DNA of 64,000 bases from Skeletonema tropicum (lineage: Eukaryota; Bacillariophyta; Thalassiosirophyceae; Thalassiosirales; Thalassiosiraceae). The stretch lies in contig CM074139.1 of assembly GCA_037178625.1 (NCBI GenBank), positions 124,001-188,000 of the forward strand, given 5' to 3'. The notes under the pieces are model-generated. The model was given only the letters and a program-made list of their open reading frames with translations, did not search any database and was not told the origin of the DNA. The position numbers were made by a program, and so were the translations under genes. This document shows positions 20,952 through 34,301 of the stretch, piece after piece (within the stretch, counting starts at the first letter, position 1; the number at the start of each line of letters is the position of its first letter).

Positions 20952-22037
20952 TTAATCGTTCCTTCTCTTGCTCTCATAATATGAATATGCACCACCACCG
21001 ATAACACTCGATCGAAACCAAGTAGGAAGCCACATCATGCTCAACCCCCATAAACTACTCACTGGACCCGATAACAAATAATAATCCGTATCGACTCGTC
21101 CAATCACGGCTTGGTAGGGGTTACGTCGCTTCGTGGCCCATTCGAACCTAGAGGCAATCTTTGGTAGAAGTAGCAAATTATTGCTATTGTTGGCATTATT
21201 ACTTTGATTGTTGTGGTTGTTGAGCGCAGAATTGTCATGGATATTGTGATACCTGTCATTGATGGATTCCTTATCGTCCTTGAATGGATTGGGCAAGTGA
21301 AAGTGACTGTTTATCCTGATGGAGGATATGGCGTTGGATACAGTGGAGGACAGTGACCATGATGATGAGCTGTTGTTGCTGCTGTGGCTGTTGTTGGTTG
21401 TATCAGTAGTCGAATTATTATTATTCGACGGTAACTTGAAAGAAGTCGATGATATCCAATCAGTTGCCGAGTCGACAGTTTGCCACGCTTTATTCATCCA
21501 TGATGAGGAGGACGATGATTGATCTATTGCGGCGGCGGCAGCGGCGGAAGTGTCGGAATTCAATTGAGGATTACTTTCAGCAGATTTAGATTTCGTTTGA
21601 AATGTCTTCAACCAGGAAGATGATGATGCTGCTGCTGACGAAGAAGATGATGCCGACGCTGCAGCAAATGTCGACGTGGCCACCTGATTTGAATTTGTGT
21701 CATCATTGTCGCTATCGCTATCATCCTGAAAGAGTGGAATTGAAAGTGATCCAAAATATTGAGAGCCAGCTGCTGCATTGGCCAGTCGATGATATTTCAT
21801 TCGCTCATCACGATCACGAGGATTCTTGTCACATGGCGATGGAGGCGTGTTATTGTTATTGCTGTGTAGTTTCTTGCGCGATATTAAATAGTCAAACAAG
21901 CCTCCTTTCTCGCTGCTCTGATTCTGATTGGTGTCGCTTGAATAATTTGACGGCGCTGCGCTTATTGGTTGTACGGCAGCAGCTGCTGAGCTGCCGCTGC
22001 TGAGTTTCGCTTCGGTCTCTTCTGCGGTGTTACTCAT
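20952..22037 (-). CDS. Truncated NCA2 N-terminal fragment, array copy 6 (361 aa)
   Basis: Open frame. It shares with copy 5 the contracted leader (a single upstream frame and TATCATATGTAC), so copies 5 and 6 are probably sisters or have exchanged sequence. Unlike copy 5 it keeps the CTAGCTAC duplication in its spacer. Confidence 0.6.
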   Translation of the reverse strand: MSNTAEETEAKLSSGSSAAAAVQPISAAPSNYSSDTNQNQSSEKGGLFDYLISRKKLHSNNNNTPPSPCDKNPRDRDERMKYHRLANAAAGSQYFGSLSIPLFQDDSDSDNDDTNSNQVATSTFAAASASSSSSAAASSSSWLKTFQTKSKSAESNPQLNSDTSAAAAAAIDQSSSSSSWMNKAWQTVDSATDWISSTSFKLPSNNNNSTTDTTNNSHSSNNSSSSWSLSSTVSNAISSIRINSHFHLPNPFKDDKESINDRYHNIHDNSALNNHNNQSNNANNSNNLLLLPKIASRFEWATKRRNPYQAVIGRVDTDYYLLSGPVSSLWGLSMMWLPTWFRSSVIGGGAYSYYESKRRND

Positions 22038-23608
22038 CTCTACTCATGCTCCTATCATATGTACAACATTGCAGCAATGACATGAGAGATGTCAAGCTAA
22101 GCGAAGAGCTAGAGAGCTGAGCGTTGAGAGTGTTGGCGGAACTTTTTGAGAGAGATGGGCATCTGAATTGCTGTGTCGCATCAAAAAGCCATCAAATCAA
22201 GAGCAGTAGATCGAGATGCACCATGAGCCGTATCTTTTGATATCTTGTCTCCTAGCGGTCCAATCAAGACGATCAGTGGCATTTTGGAAAGCTCTCATCG
22301 AGGTCTATCGATTAGGCGTGTAATGAGTTTGATTGGATGACTATTCACAGATCGTCTCGGTTAAAAACGGGTCTAGAAAGTGACCAGCAGCTCGAAATCC
22401 GGCGTTGCATGCAGAACTTCACAGCCGAGGTCGAAATTTGAATCAAAACACGATATGACAACCATTGGAAAGCTACTAGCTACTTTGAAGCTGATTTGAT
22501 TCGTACCATGGTTACTATCAAAATAATAAACACAGCTCGGCCGAGGGCCTCGCAAAAGACACTTCTTGACGAACGGCGAACGGCGATAACATGACAATCG
22601 GTATTGTACACCTAATATCCAAAAAAAGCGACCACCTTAATGCCAGTGAAATCCAAATCCATGACAATAGTTATGGGCGAGGGTGTTAATAAACGGTACG
22701 GAGGGCAAGATCCACAATAATCACAGCTCGGGCAGGGGCCCTCGCACGCTTCGCTGAAGACACTTCTATTTAATGCAGCGTCCTCAATCTCAATGCTAGG
22801 TTGGCACGTGTAATGTACCTTACCGTCCATCTTACTATTCAACATCAACTGGCGTCGACTCCGTTCGGCTTCATCCACCAACAGCATCATTGCCGACGAT
22901 GATTACAACATACCACAGGAGGCAACCACAAGCAACACCATCCACTCCCAACCTCATCATCATCAGCTACTCCCAACTCCTTCTTCTCTGATGCGGTTGA
23001 GATGTTGCCGACGATACTGCGTCGCTCGTGTTAGGCGGTGTGGAGTAGCTGATGTTGCATGTTGCCGACGATACTGCTTGTCATTGTATATTCGACTCCG
23101 CTCGGCTTGTAGTACCATCCACTCGACGATCATGTCGTCGTCGTCGTCCACCATCAGTATTGTTCGTGTTGTCGCTGCTGTGGAATGCAACAACTGTCAT
23201 TGCCGAGCGGAGTCAAGGCCAGTTTATGGACGAGACGAGCTGTGATTATAGAATTATAGCAATGATGGTATAACCGATAGCGCTTGAAACAAGGATTCGA
23301 TCAACATTGACAAAAGATTTTCTCGACTTCAATCGATACAGCGCAATGAGAGGATTCGAAATCAATACTCATCGCATTGATACAACCACTACAGCGGAAG
23401 ATACGAAGGAAGAGGTTTATTTGGAGAGAAAGAGGTCAAGTAGTATCATCTAGTAATAGTCAAGTACCAACGGGACGTCTTCTATTATCATACCTCTCTC
23501 TCTTTCGTTCTCTCTCTCTTCACATACACATACATTGTACATCATTCCTCAAGTTATTCAGTTGATTGTCATATAAAATAATAATGATCGCTCCTGCTTC
23601 ATCCATCC

Positions 23609-24694
23609 TTAATCGTTCCTTCTCTTGCTCTCATAATATGAATATGCACCACCACCGATAACACTCGATCGAAACCAAGTAGGAAGCCACATCATGCTCA
23701 ACCCCCATAAACTACTCACTGGACCCGATAACAAATAATAATCCGTATCGACTCGTCCAATCACGGCTTGGTAGGGGTTACGTCGCTTCGTGGCCCATTC
23801 GAACCTAGAGGCAATCTTTGGTAGAAGTAGCAAATTATTGCTATTGTTGGCATTATTACTTTGATTGTTGTGGTTGTTGAGCGCAGAATTGTCATGGATA
23901 TTGTGATACCTGTCATTGATGGATTCCTTATCGTCCTTGAATGGATTGGGCAAGTGAAAGTGACTGTTTATCCTGATGGAGGATATGGCGTTGGATACAG
24001 TGGAGGACAGTGACCATGATGATGAGCTGTTGTTGCTGCTGTGGCTGTTGTTGGTTGTATCAGTAGTCGAATTATTATTATTCGACGGTAACTTGAAAGA
24101 AGTCGATGATATCCAATCAGTTGCCGAGTCGACAGTTTGCCACGCTTTATTCATCCATGATGAGGAGGACGATGATTGATCTATTGCGGCGGCGGCAGCG
24201 GCGGAAGTGTCGGAATTCAATTGAGGATTACTTTCAGCAGATTTAGATTTCGTTTGAAATGTCTTCAACCAGGAAGATGATGATGCTGCTGCTGACGAAG
24301 AAGATGATGCCGACGCTGCAGCAAATGTCGACGTGGCCACCTGATTTGAATTTGTGTCATCATTGTCGCTATCGCTATCATCCTGAAAGAGTGGAATTGA
24401 AAGTGATCCAAAATATTGAGAGCCAGCTGCTGCATTGGCCAGTCGATGATATTTCATTCGCTCATCACGATCACGAGGATTCTTGTCACATGGCGATGGA
24501 GGCGTGTTATTGTTATTGCTGTGTAGTTTCTTGCGCGATATTAAATAGTCAAACAAGCCTCCTTTCTCGCTGCTCTGATTCTGATTGGTGTCGCTTGAAT
24601 AATTTGACGGCGCTGCGCTTATTGGTTGTACGGCAGCAGCTGCTGAGCTGCCGCTGCTGAGTTTCGCTTCGGTCTCTTCTGCGGTGTTACTCAT
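23609..24694 (-). CDS. Truncated NCA2 N-terminal fragment, array copy 7 (361 aa)
   Basis: Open frame with the standard two-repeat leader. The spacer has one extra A in two homopolymer runs (near 25036 and 25296), which merges two otherwise separate non-coding frames. Confidence 0.6.
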   Translation of the reverse strand: MSNTAEETEAKLSSGSSAAAAVQPISAAPSNYSSDTNQNQSSEKGGLFDYLISRKKLHSNNNNTPPSPCDKNPRDRDERMKYHRLANAAAGSQYFGSLSIPLFQDDSDSDNDDTNSNQVATSTFAAASASSSSSAAASSSSWLKTFQTKSKSAESNPQLNSDTSAAAAAAIDQSSSSSSWMNKAWQTVDSATDWISSTSFKLPSNNNNSTTDTTNNSHSSNNSSSSWSLSSTVSNAISSIRINSHFHLPNPFKDDKESINDRYHNIHDNSALNNHNNQSNNANNSNNLLLLPKIASRFEWATKRRNPYQAVIGRVDTDYYLLSGPVSSLWGLSMMWLPTWFRSSVIGGGAYSYYESKRRND

Positions 24695-26283
24695 CTCTAC
24701 TCATCTCTACTCATGCTCCTATCATATTATTATGTACAACATTGCAGCAATGACATGAGAGATGTCAAGCTAAGCGAAGAGCTAGAGAGCTGAGCGTTGA
24801 GAGTGTTGGCGGAACTTTTTGAGAGAGATGGGCATCTGAATTGCTGTGTCGCATCAAAAAGCCATCAAATCAAGAGCAGTAGATCGAGATGCACCATGAG
24901 CCGTATCTTTTGATATCTTGTCTCCTAGCGGTCCAATCAAGACGATCAGTGGCATTTTGGAAAGCTCTCATCGAGGTCTATCGATTAGGCGTGTAATGAG
25001 TTTGATTGGATGACTTTTCACAGATCGTCTCGGTTAAAAAACGGGTCTAGAAAGTGACCAGCAGCTCGAAATCCGGCGTTGCATGCAGAACTTCACAGCC
25101 GAGGTCGAAATTTGAATCAAAACACGATATGACAACCATTGGAAAGCTACTAGCTACTTTGAAGCTGATTTGATTCGTACCATGGTTACTATCAAAATAA
25201 TAAACACAGCTCGGCCGAGGGCCTCGCAAAAGACACTTCTTGACGAACGGCGAACGGCGATAACATGACAATCGGTATTGTACACCTAATATCCAAAAAA
25301 AAGCGACCACCTTAATGCCAGTGAAATCCAAATCCATGACAATAGTTATGGGCGAGGGTGTTAATAAACGGTACGGAGGGCAAGATCCACAATAATCACA
25401 GCTCGGGCAGGGGCCCTCGCACGCTTCGCTGAAGACACTTCTATTTAATGCAGCGTCCTCAATCTCAATGCTAGGTTGGCACGTGTAATGTACCTTACCG
25501 TCCATCTTACTATTCAACATCAACTGGCGTCGACTCCGTTCGGCTTCATCCACCAACAGCATCATTGCCGACGATGATTACAACATACCACAGGAGGCAA
25601 CCACAAGCAACACCATCCACTCCCAACCTCATCATCATCAGCTACTCCCAACTCCTTCTTCTCTGATGCGGTTGAGATGTTGCCGACGATACTGCGTCGC
25701 TCGTGTTAGGCGGTGTGGAGTAGCTGATGTTGCATGTTGCCGACGATACTGCTTGTCATTGTATATTCGACTCCGCTCGGCTTGTAGTACCATCCACTCG
25801 ACGATCATGTCGTCGTCGTCGTCCACCATCAGTATTGTTCGTGTTGTCGCTGCTGTGGAATGCAACAACTGTCATTGCCGAGCGGAGTCAAGGCCAGTTT
25901 ATGGACGAGACGAGCTGTGATTATAGAATTATAGCAATGATGGTATAACCGATAGCGCTTGAAACAAGGATTCGATCAACATTGACAAAAGATTTTCTCG
26001 ACTTCAATCGATACAGCGCAATGAGAGGATTCGAAATCAATACTCATCGCATTGATACAACCACTACAGCGGAAGATACGAAGGAAGAGGTTTATTTGGA
26101 GAGAAAGAGGTCAAGTAGTATCATCTAGTAATAGTCAAGTACCAACGGGACGTCTTCTATTATCATACCTCTCTCTCTTTCGTTCTCTCTCTCTTCACAT
26201 ACACATACATTGTACATCATTCCTCAAGTTATTCAGTTGATTGTCATATAAAATAATAATGATCGCTCCTGCTTCATCCATCC

Positions 26284-27369
26284 TTAATCGTTCCTTCTCT
26301 TGCTCTCATAATATGAATATGCACCACCACCGATAACACTCGATCGAAACCAAGTAGGAAGCCACATCATGCTCAACCCCCATAAACTACTCACTGGACC
26401 CGATAACAAATAATAATCCGTATCGACTCGTCCAATCACGGCTTGGTAGGGGTTACGTCGCTTCGTGGCCCATTCGAACCTAGAGGCAATCTTTGGTAGA
26501 AGTAGCAAATTATTGCTATTGTTGGCATTATTACTTTGATTGTTGTGGTTGTTGAGCGCAGAATTGTCATGGATATTGTGATACCTGTCATTGATGGATT
26601 CCTTATCGTCCTTGAATGGATTGGGCAAGTGAAAGTGACTGTTTATCCTGATGGAGGATATGGCGTTGGATACAGTGGAGGACAGTGACCATGATGATGA
26701 GCTGTTGTTGCTGCTGTGGCTGTTGTTGGTTGTATCAGTAGTCGAATTATTATTATTCGACGGTAACTTGAAAGAAGTCGATGATATCCAATCAGTTGCC
26801 GAGTCGACAGTTTGCCACGCTTTATTCATCCATGATGAGGAGGACGATGATTGATCTATTGCGGCGGCGGCAGCGGCGGAAGTGTCGGAATTCAATTGAG
26901 GATTACTTTCAGCAGATTTAGATTTCGTTTGAAATGTCTTCAACCAGGAAGATGATGATGCTGCTGCTGACGAAGAAGATGATGCCGACGCTGCAGCAAA
27001 TGTCGACGTGGCCACCTGATTTGAATTTGTGTCATCATTGTCGCTATCGCTATCATCCTGAAAGAGTGGAATTGAAAGTGATCCAAAATATTGAGAGCCA
27101 GCTGCTGCATTGGCCAGTCGATGATATTTCATTCGCTCATCACGATCACGAGGATTCTTGTCACATGGCGATGGAGGCGTGTTATTGTTATTGCTGTGTA
27201 GTTTCTTGCGCGATATTAAATAGTCAAACAAGCCTCCTTTCTCGCTGCTCTGATTCTGATTGGTGTCGCTTGAATAATTTGACGGCGCTGCGCTTATTGG
27301 TTGTACGGCAGCAGCTGCTGAGCTGCCGCTGCTGAGTTTCGCTTCGGTCTCTTCTGCGGTGTTACTCAT
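26284..27369 (-). CDS. Truncated NCA2 N-terminal fragment, array copy 8 (361 aa)
   Basis: Open frame. The promoter-proximal A-run near 27530 is one base shorter than in the other units. The spacer carries the GACTATTCAC variant (near 27686). Confidence 0.6.
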   Translation of the reverse strand: MSNTAEETEAKLSSGSSAAAAVQPISAAPSNYSSDTNQNQSSEKGGLFDYLISRKKLHSNNNNTPPSPCDKNPRDRDERMKYHRLANAAAGSQYFGSLSIPLFQDDSDSDNDDTNSNQVATSTFAAASASSSSSAAASSSSWLKTFQTKSKSAESNPQLNSDTSAAAAAAIDQSSSSSSWMNKAWQTVDSATDWISSTSFKLPSNNNNSTTDTTNNSHSSNNSSSSWSLSSTVSNAISSIRINSHFHLPNPFKDDKESINDRYHNIHDNSALNNHNNQSNNANNSNNLLLLPKIASRFEWATKRRNPYQAVIGRVDTDYYLLSGPVSSLWGLSMMWLPTWFRSSVIGGGAYSYYESKRRND

Positions 27370-28955
27370 CTCTACTCATCTCTACTCATGCTCCTATCAT
27401 ATTATTATGTACAACATTGCAGCAATGACATGAGAGATGTCAAGCTAAGCGAAGAGCTAGAGAGCTGAGCGTTGAGAGTGTTGGCGGAACTTTTTGAGAG
27501 AGATGGGCATCTGAATTGCTGTGTCGCATCAAAAGCCATCAAATCAAGAGCAGTAGATCGAGATGCACCATGAGCCGTATCTTTTGATATCTTGTCTCCT
27601 AGCGGTCCAATCAAGACGATCAGTGGCATTTTGGAAAGCTCTCATCGAGGTCTATCGATTAGGCGTGTAATGAGTTTGATTGGATGACTATTCACAGATC
27701 GTCTCGGTTAAAAACGGGTCTAGAAAGTGACCAGCAGCTCGAAATCCGGCGTTGCATGCAGAACTTCACAGCCGAGGTCGAAATTTGAATCAAAACACGA
27801 TATGACAACCATTGGAAAGCTACTAGCTACTTTGAAGCTGATTTGATTCGTACCATGGTTACTATCAAAATAATAAACACAGCTCGGCCGAGGGCCTCGC
27901 AAAAGACACTTCTTGACGAACGGCGAACGGCGATAACATGACAATCGGTATTGTACACCTAATATCCAAAAAAAGCGACCACCTTAATGCCAGTGAAATC
28001 CAAATCCATGACAATAGTTATGGGCGAGGGTGTTAATAAACGGTACGGAGGGCAAGATCCACAATAATCACAGCTCGGGCAGGGGCCCTCGCACGCTTCG
28101 CTGAAGACACTTCTATTTAATGCAGCGTCCTCAATCTCAATGCTAGGTTGGCACGTGTAATGTACCTTACCGTCCATCTTACTATTCAACATCAACTGGC
28201 GTCGACTCCGTTCGGCTTCATCCACCAACAGCATCATTGCCGACGATGATTACAACATACCACAGGAGGCAACCACAAGCAACACCATCCACTCCCAACC
28301 TCATCATCATCAGCTACTCCCAACTCCTTCTTCTCTGATGCGGTTGAGATGTTGCCGACGATACTGCGTCGCTCGTGTTAGGCGGTGTGGAGTAGCTGAT
28401 GTTGCATGTTGCCGACGATACTGCTTGTCATTGTATATTCGACTCCGCTCGGCTTGTAGTACCATCCACTCGACGATCATGTCGTCGTCGTCGTCCACCA
28501 TCAGTATTGTTCGTGTTGTCGCTGCTGTGGAATGCAACAACTGTCATTGCCGAGCGGAGTCAAGGCCAGTTTATGGACGAGACGAGCTGTGATTATAGAA
28601 TTATAGCAATGATGGTATAACCGATAGCGCTTGAAACAAGGATTCGATCAACATTGACAAAAGATTTTCTCGACTTCAATCGATACAGCGCAATGAGAGG
28701 ATTCGAAATCAATACTCATCGCATTGATACAACCACTACAGCGGAAGATACGAAGGAAGAGGTTTATTTGGAGAGAAAGAGGTCAAGTAGTATCATCTAG
28801 TAATAGTCAAGTACCAACGGGACGTCTTCTATTATCATACCTCTCTCTCTTTCGTTCTCTCTCTCTTCACATACACATACATTGTACATCATTCCTCAAG
28901 TTATTCAGTTGATTGTCATATAAAATAATAATGATCGCTCCTGCTTCATCCATCC

Positions 28956-30041
28956 TTAATCGTTCCTTCTCTTGCTCTCATAATATGAATATGCACCACC
29001 ACCGATAACACTCGATCGAAACCAAGTAGGAAGCCACATCATGCTCAACCCCCATAAACTACTCACTGGACCCGATAACAAATAATAATCCGTATCGACT
29101 CGTCCAATCACGGCTTGGTAGGGGTTACGTCGCTTCGTGGCCCATTCGAACCTAGAGGCAATCTTTGGTAGAAGTAGCAAATTATTGCTATTGTTGGCAT
29201 TATTACTTTGATTGTTGTGGTTGTTGAGCGCAGAATTGTCATGGATATTGTGATACCTGTCATTGATGGATTCCTTATCGTCCTTGAATGGATTGGGCAA
29301 GTGAAAGTGACTGTTTATCCTGATGGAGGATATGGCGTTGGATACAGTGGAGGACAGTGACCATGATGATGAGCTGTTGTTGCTGCTGTGGCTGTTGTTG
29401 GTTGTATCAGTAGTCGAATTATTATTATTCGACGGTAACTTGAAAGAAGTCGATGATATCCAATCAGTTGCCGAGTCGACAGTTTGCCACGCTTTATTCA
29501 TCCATGATGAGGAGGACGATGATTGATCTATTGCGGCGGCGGCAGCGGCGGAAGTGTCGGAATTCAATTGAGGATTACTTTCAGCAGATTTAGATTTCGT
29601 TTGAAATGTCTTCAACCAGGAAGATGATGATGCTGCTGCTGACGAAGAAGATGATGCCGACGCTGCAGCAAATGTCGACGTGGCCACCTGATTTGAATTT
29701 GTGTCATCATTGTCGCTATCGCTATCATCCTGAAAGAGTGGAATTGAAAGTGATCCAAAATATTGAGAGCCAGCTGCTGCATTGGCCAGTCGATGATATT
29801 TCATTCGCTCATCACGATCACGAGGATTCTTGTCACATGGCGATGGAGGCGTGTTATTGTTATTGCTGTGTAGTTTCTTGCGCGATATTAAATAGTCAAA
29901 CAAGCCTCCTTTCTCGCTGCTCTGATTCTGATTGGTGTCGCTTGAATAATTTGACGGCGCTGCGCTTATTGGTTGTACGGCAGCAGCTGCTGAGCTGCCG
30001 CTGCTGAGTTTCGCTTCGGTCTCTTCTGCGGTGTTACTCAT
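28956..30041 (-). CDS. Truncated NCA2 N-terminal fragment, array copy 9 (361 aa)
   Basis: Open frame. It differs in the proximal promoter (GGCGGAAACTTTTGAG near 30158, where others have GGCGGAACTTTTTGAG) and by one T fewer near 30362. Confidence 0.6.
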   Translation of the reverse strand: MSNTAEETEAKLSSGSSAAAAVQPISAAPSNYSSDTNQNQSSEKGGLFDYLISRKKLHSNNNNTPPSPCDKNPRDRDERMKYHRLANAAAGSQYFGSLSIPLFQDDSDSDNDDTNSNQVATSTFAAASASSSSSAAASSSSWLKTFQTKSKSAESNPQLNSDTSAAAAAAIDQSSSSSSWMNKAWQTVDSATDWISSTSFKLPSNNNNSTTDTTNNSHSSNNSSSSWSLSSTVSNAISSIRINSHFHLPNPFKDDKESINDRYHNIHDNSALNNHNNQSNNANNSNNLLLLPKIASRFEWATKRRNPYQAVIGRVDTDYYLLSGPVSSLWGLSMMWLPTWFRSSVIGGGAYSYYESKRRND

Positions 30042-31627
30042 CTCTACTCATCTCTACTCATGCTCCTATCATATTATTATGTACAACATTGCAGCAATGA
30101 CATGAGAGATGTCAAGCTAAGCGAAGAGCTAGAGAGCTGAGCGTTGAGAGTGTTGGCGGAAACTTTTGAGAGAGATGGGCATCTGAATTGCTGTGTCGCA
30201 TCAAAAAGCCATCAAATCAAGAGCAGTAGATCGAGATGCACCATGAGCCGTATCTTTTGATATCTTGTCTCCTAGCGGTCCAATCAAGACGATCAGTGGC
30301 ATTTTGGAAAGCTCTCATCGAGGTCTATCGATTAGGCGTGTAATGAGTTTGATTGGATGACTTTCACAGATCGTCTCGGTTAAAAACGGGTCTAGAAAGT
30401 GACCAGCAGCTCGAAATCCGGCGTTGCATGCAGAACTTCACAGCCGAGGTCGAAATTTGAATCAAAACACGATATGACAACCATTGGAAAGCTACTAGCT
30501 ACTTTGAAGCTGATTTGATTCGTACCATGGTTACTATCAAAATAATAAACACAGCTCGGCCGAGGGCCTCGCAAAAGACACTTCTTGACGAACGGCGAAC
30601 GGCGATAACATGACAATCGGTATTGTACACCTAATATCCAAAAAAAGCGACCACCTTAATGCCAGTGAAATCCAAATCCATGACAATAGTTATGGGCGAG
30701 GGTGTTAATAAACGGTACGGAGGGCAAGATCCACAATAATCACAGCTCGGGCAGGGGCCCTCGCACGCTTCGCTGAAGACACTTCTATTTAATGCAGCGT
30801 CCTCAATCTCAATGCTAGGTTGGCACGTGTAATGTACCTTACCGTCCATCTTACTATTCAACATCAACTGGCGTCGACTCCGTTCGGCTTCATCCACCAA
30901 CAGCATCATTGCCGACGATGATTACAACATACCACAGGAGGCAACCACAAGCAACACCATCCACTCCCAACCTCATCATCATCAGCTACTCCCAACTCCT
31001 TCTTCTCTGATGCGGTTGAGATGTTGCCGACGATACTGCGTCGCTCGTGTTAGGCGGTGTGGAGTAGCTGATGTTGCATGTTGCCGACGATACTGCTTGT
31101 CATTGTATATTCGACTCCGCTCGGCTTGTAGTACCATCCACTCGACGATCATGTCGTCGTCGTCGTCCACCATCAGTATTGTTCGTGTTGTCGCTGCTGT
31201 GGAATGCAACAACTGTCATTGCCGAGCGGAGTCAAGGCCAGTTTATGGACGAGACGAGCTGTGATTATAGAATTATAGCAATGATGGTATAACCGATAGC
31301 GCTTGAAACAAGGATTCGATCAACATTGACAAAAGATTTTCTCGACTTCAATCGATACAGCGCAATGAGAGGATTCGAAATCAATACTCATCGCATTGAT
31401 ACAACCACTACAGCGGAAGATACGAAGGAAGAGGTTTATTTGGAGAGAAAGAGGTCAAGTAGTATCATCTAGTAATAGTCAAGTACCAACGGGACGTCTT
31501 CTATTATCATACCTCTCTCTCTTTCGTTCTCTCTCTCTTCACATACACATACATTGTACATCATTCCTCAAGTTATTCAGTTGATTGTCATATAAAATAA
31601 TAATGATCGCTCCTGCTTCATCCATCC

Positions 31628-32714
31628 TTAATCGTTCCTTCTCTTGCTCTCATAATATGAATATGCACCACCACCGATAACACTCGATCGAAACCAAGTA
31701 GGAAGCCACATCATGCTCAACCCCCATAAACTACTCACTGGACCCGATAACAAATAATAATCCGTATCGACTCGTCCAATCACGGCTTGGTAGGGGTTAC
31801 GTCGCTTCGTGGCCCATTCGAACCTAGAGGCAATCTTTGGTAGAAGTAGCAAATTATTGCTATTGTTGGCATTATTACTTTGATTGTTGTGGTTGTTGAG
31901 CGCAGAATTGTCATGGATATTGTGATACCTGTCATTGATGGATTCCTTATCGTCCTTGAATGGATTGGGCAAGTGAAAGTGACTGTTTATCCTGATGGAG
32001 GATATGGCGTTGGATACAGTGGAGGACAGTGACCATGATGATGAGCTGTTGTTGCTGCTGTGGCTGTTGTTGGTTGTATCAGTAGTCGAATTATTATTAT
32101 TCGACGGTAACTTGAAAGAAGTCGATGATATCCAATCAGTTGCCGAGTCGACAGTTTGCCACGCTTTATTCATCCATGATGAGGAGGACGATGATTGATC
32201 TATTGCGGCGGCGGCAGCGGCGGAAGTGTCGGAATTCAATTGAGGATTACTTTCAGCAGATTTAGATTTCGTTTGAAATGTCTTCAACCAGGAAGATGAT
32301 GATGCTGCTGCTGACGAAGAAGATGATGCCGACGCTGCAGCAAATGTCGACGTGGCCACCTGATTTGAATTTGTGTCATCATTGTCGCTATCGCTATCAT
32401 CCTGAAAGAGTGGAATTGAAAGTGATCCAAAATATTGAGAGCCAGCTGCTGCATTGGCCAGTCGATGATATTTCATTCGCTCATCACGATCACGAGGATT
32501 CTTGTCACATGGCGATGGAGGCGTGTTATTGTTATTGCTGTGTAGTTTCTTGCGCGATATTAAATAGTCAAACAAGCCTCCTTTCTCGCTGCTCTGATTC
32601 TGATTGGTGTCGCTTGAATAATTTGACGGCGCTGCGCTTATTGGTTGTACGGCAGCAGCTGCTGAGCTGCCGCTGCTGAGTTTTCGCTTCGGTCTCTTCT
32701 GCGGTGTTACTCAT
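31628..32714 (-). pseudogene. Truncated NCA2 fragment, array copy 10, frameshifted
   Basis: One extra T in a T-run (32681-32684) shifts the frame after about residue 11 from the ATG at 32714. The rest of the frame is intact and reopens at an internal start (32575). The error is in a homopolymer, so it could be a consensus mistake. Confidence 0.7.
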
Positions 32715-34301
32715 CTCTACTCATCTCTACTCATGCTCCTATCATATTATTATGTACAACATTGCAGCAATGACATGAGAGATGTCAAGCTAAGCGAAGA
32801 GCTAGAGAGCTGAGCGTTGAGAGTGTTGGCGGAACTTTTTGAGAGAGATGGGCATCTGAATTGCTGTGTCGCATCAAAAAGCCATCAAATCAAGAGCAGT
32901 AGATCGAGATGCACCATGAGCCGTATCTTTTGATATCTTGTCTCCTAGCGGTCCAATCAAGACGATCAGTGGCATTTTGGAAAGCTCTCATCGAGGTCTA
33001 TCGATTAGGCGTGTAATGAGTTTGATTGGATGACTTTTCACAGATCGTCTCGGTTAAAAACGGGTCTAGAAAGTGACCAGCAGCTCGAAATCCGGCGTTG
33101 CATGCAGAACTTCACAGCCGAGGTCGAAATTTGAATCAAAACACGATATGACAACCATTGGAAAGCTACTAGCTACTTTGAAGCTGATTTGATTCGTACC
33201 ATGGTTACTATCAAAATAATAAACACAGCTCGGCCGAGGGCCTCGCAAAAGACACTTCTTGACGAACGGCGAACGGCGATAACATGACAATCGGTATTGT
33301 ACACCTAATATCCAAAAAAAGCGACCACCTTAATGCCAGTGAAATCCAAATCCATGACAATAGTTATGGGCGAGGGTGTTAATAAACGGTACGGAGGGCA
33401 AGATCCACAATAATCACAGCTCGGGCAGGGGCCCTCGCACGCTTCGCTGAAGACACTTCTATTTAATGCAGCGTCCTCAATCTCAATGCTAGGTTGGCAC
33501 GTGTAATGTACCTTACCGTCCATCTTACTATTCAACATCAACTGGCGTCGACTCCGTTCGGCTTCATCCACCAACAGCATCATTGCCGACGATGATTACA
33601 ACATACCACAGGAGGCAACCACAAGCAACACCATCCACTCCCAACCTCATCATCATCAGCTACTCCCAACTCCTTCTTCTCTGATGCGGTTGAGATGTTG
33701 CCGACGATACTGCGTCGCTCGTGTTAGGCGGTGTGGAGTAGCTGATGTTGCATGTTGCCGACGATACTGCTTGTCATTGTATATTCGACTCCGCTCGGCT
33801 TGTAGTACCATCCACTCGACGATCATGTCGTCGTCGTCGTCCACCATCAGTATTGTTCGTGTTGTCGCTGCTGTGGAATGCAACAACTGTCATTGCCGAG
33901 CGGAGTCAAGGCCAGTTTATGGACGAGACGAGCTGTGATTATAGAATTATAGCAATGATGGTATAACCGATAGCGCTTGAAACAAGGATTCGATCAACAT
34001 TGACAAAAGATTTTCTCGACTTCAATCGATACAGCGCAATGAGAGGATTCGAAATCAATACTCATCGCATTGATACAACCACTACAGCGGAAGATACGAA
34101 GGAAGAGGTTTATTTGGAGAGAAAGAGGTCAAGTAGTATCATCTAGTAATAGTCAAGTACCAACGGGACGTCTTCTATTATCATACCTCTCTCTCTTTCG
34201 TTCTCTCTCTCTTCACATACACATACATTGTACATCATTCCTCAAGTTATTCAGTTGATTGTCATATAAAATAATAATGATCGCTCCTGCTTCATCCATC
34301 C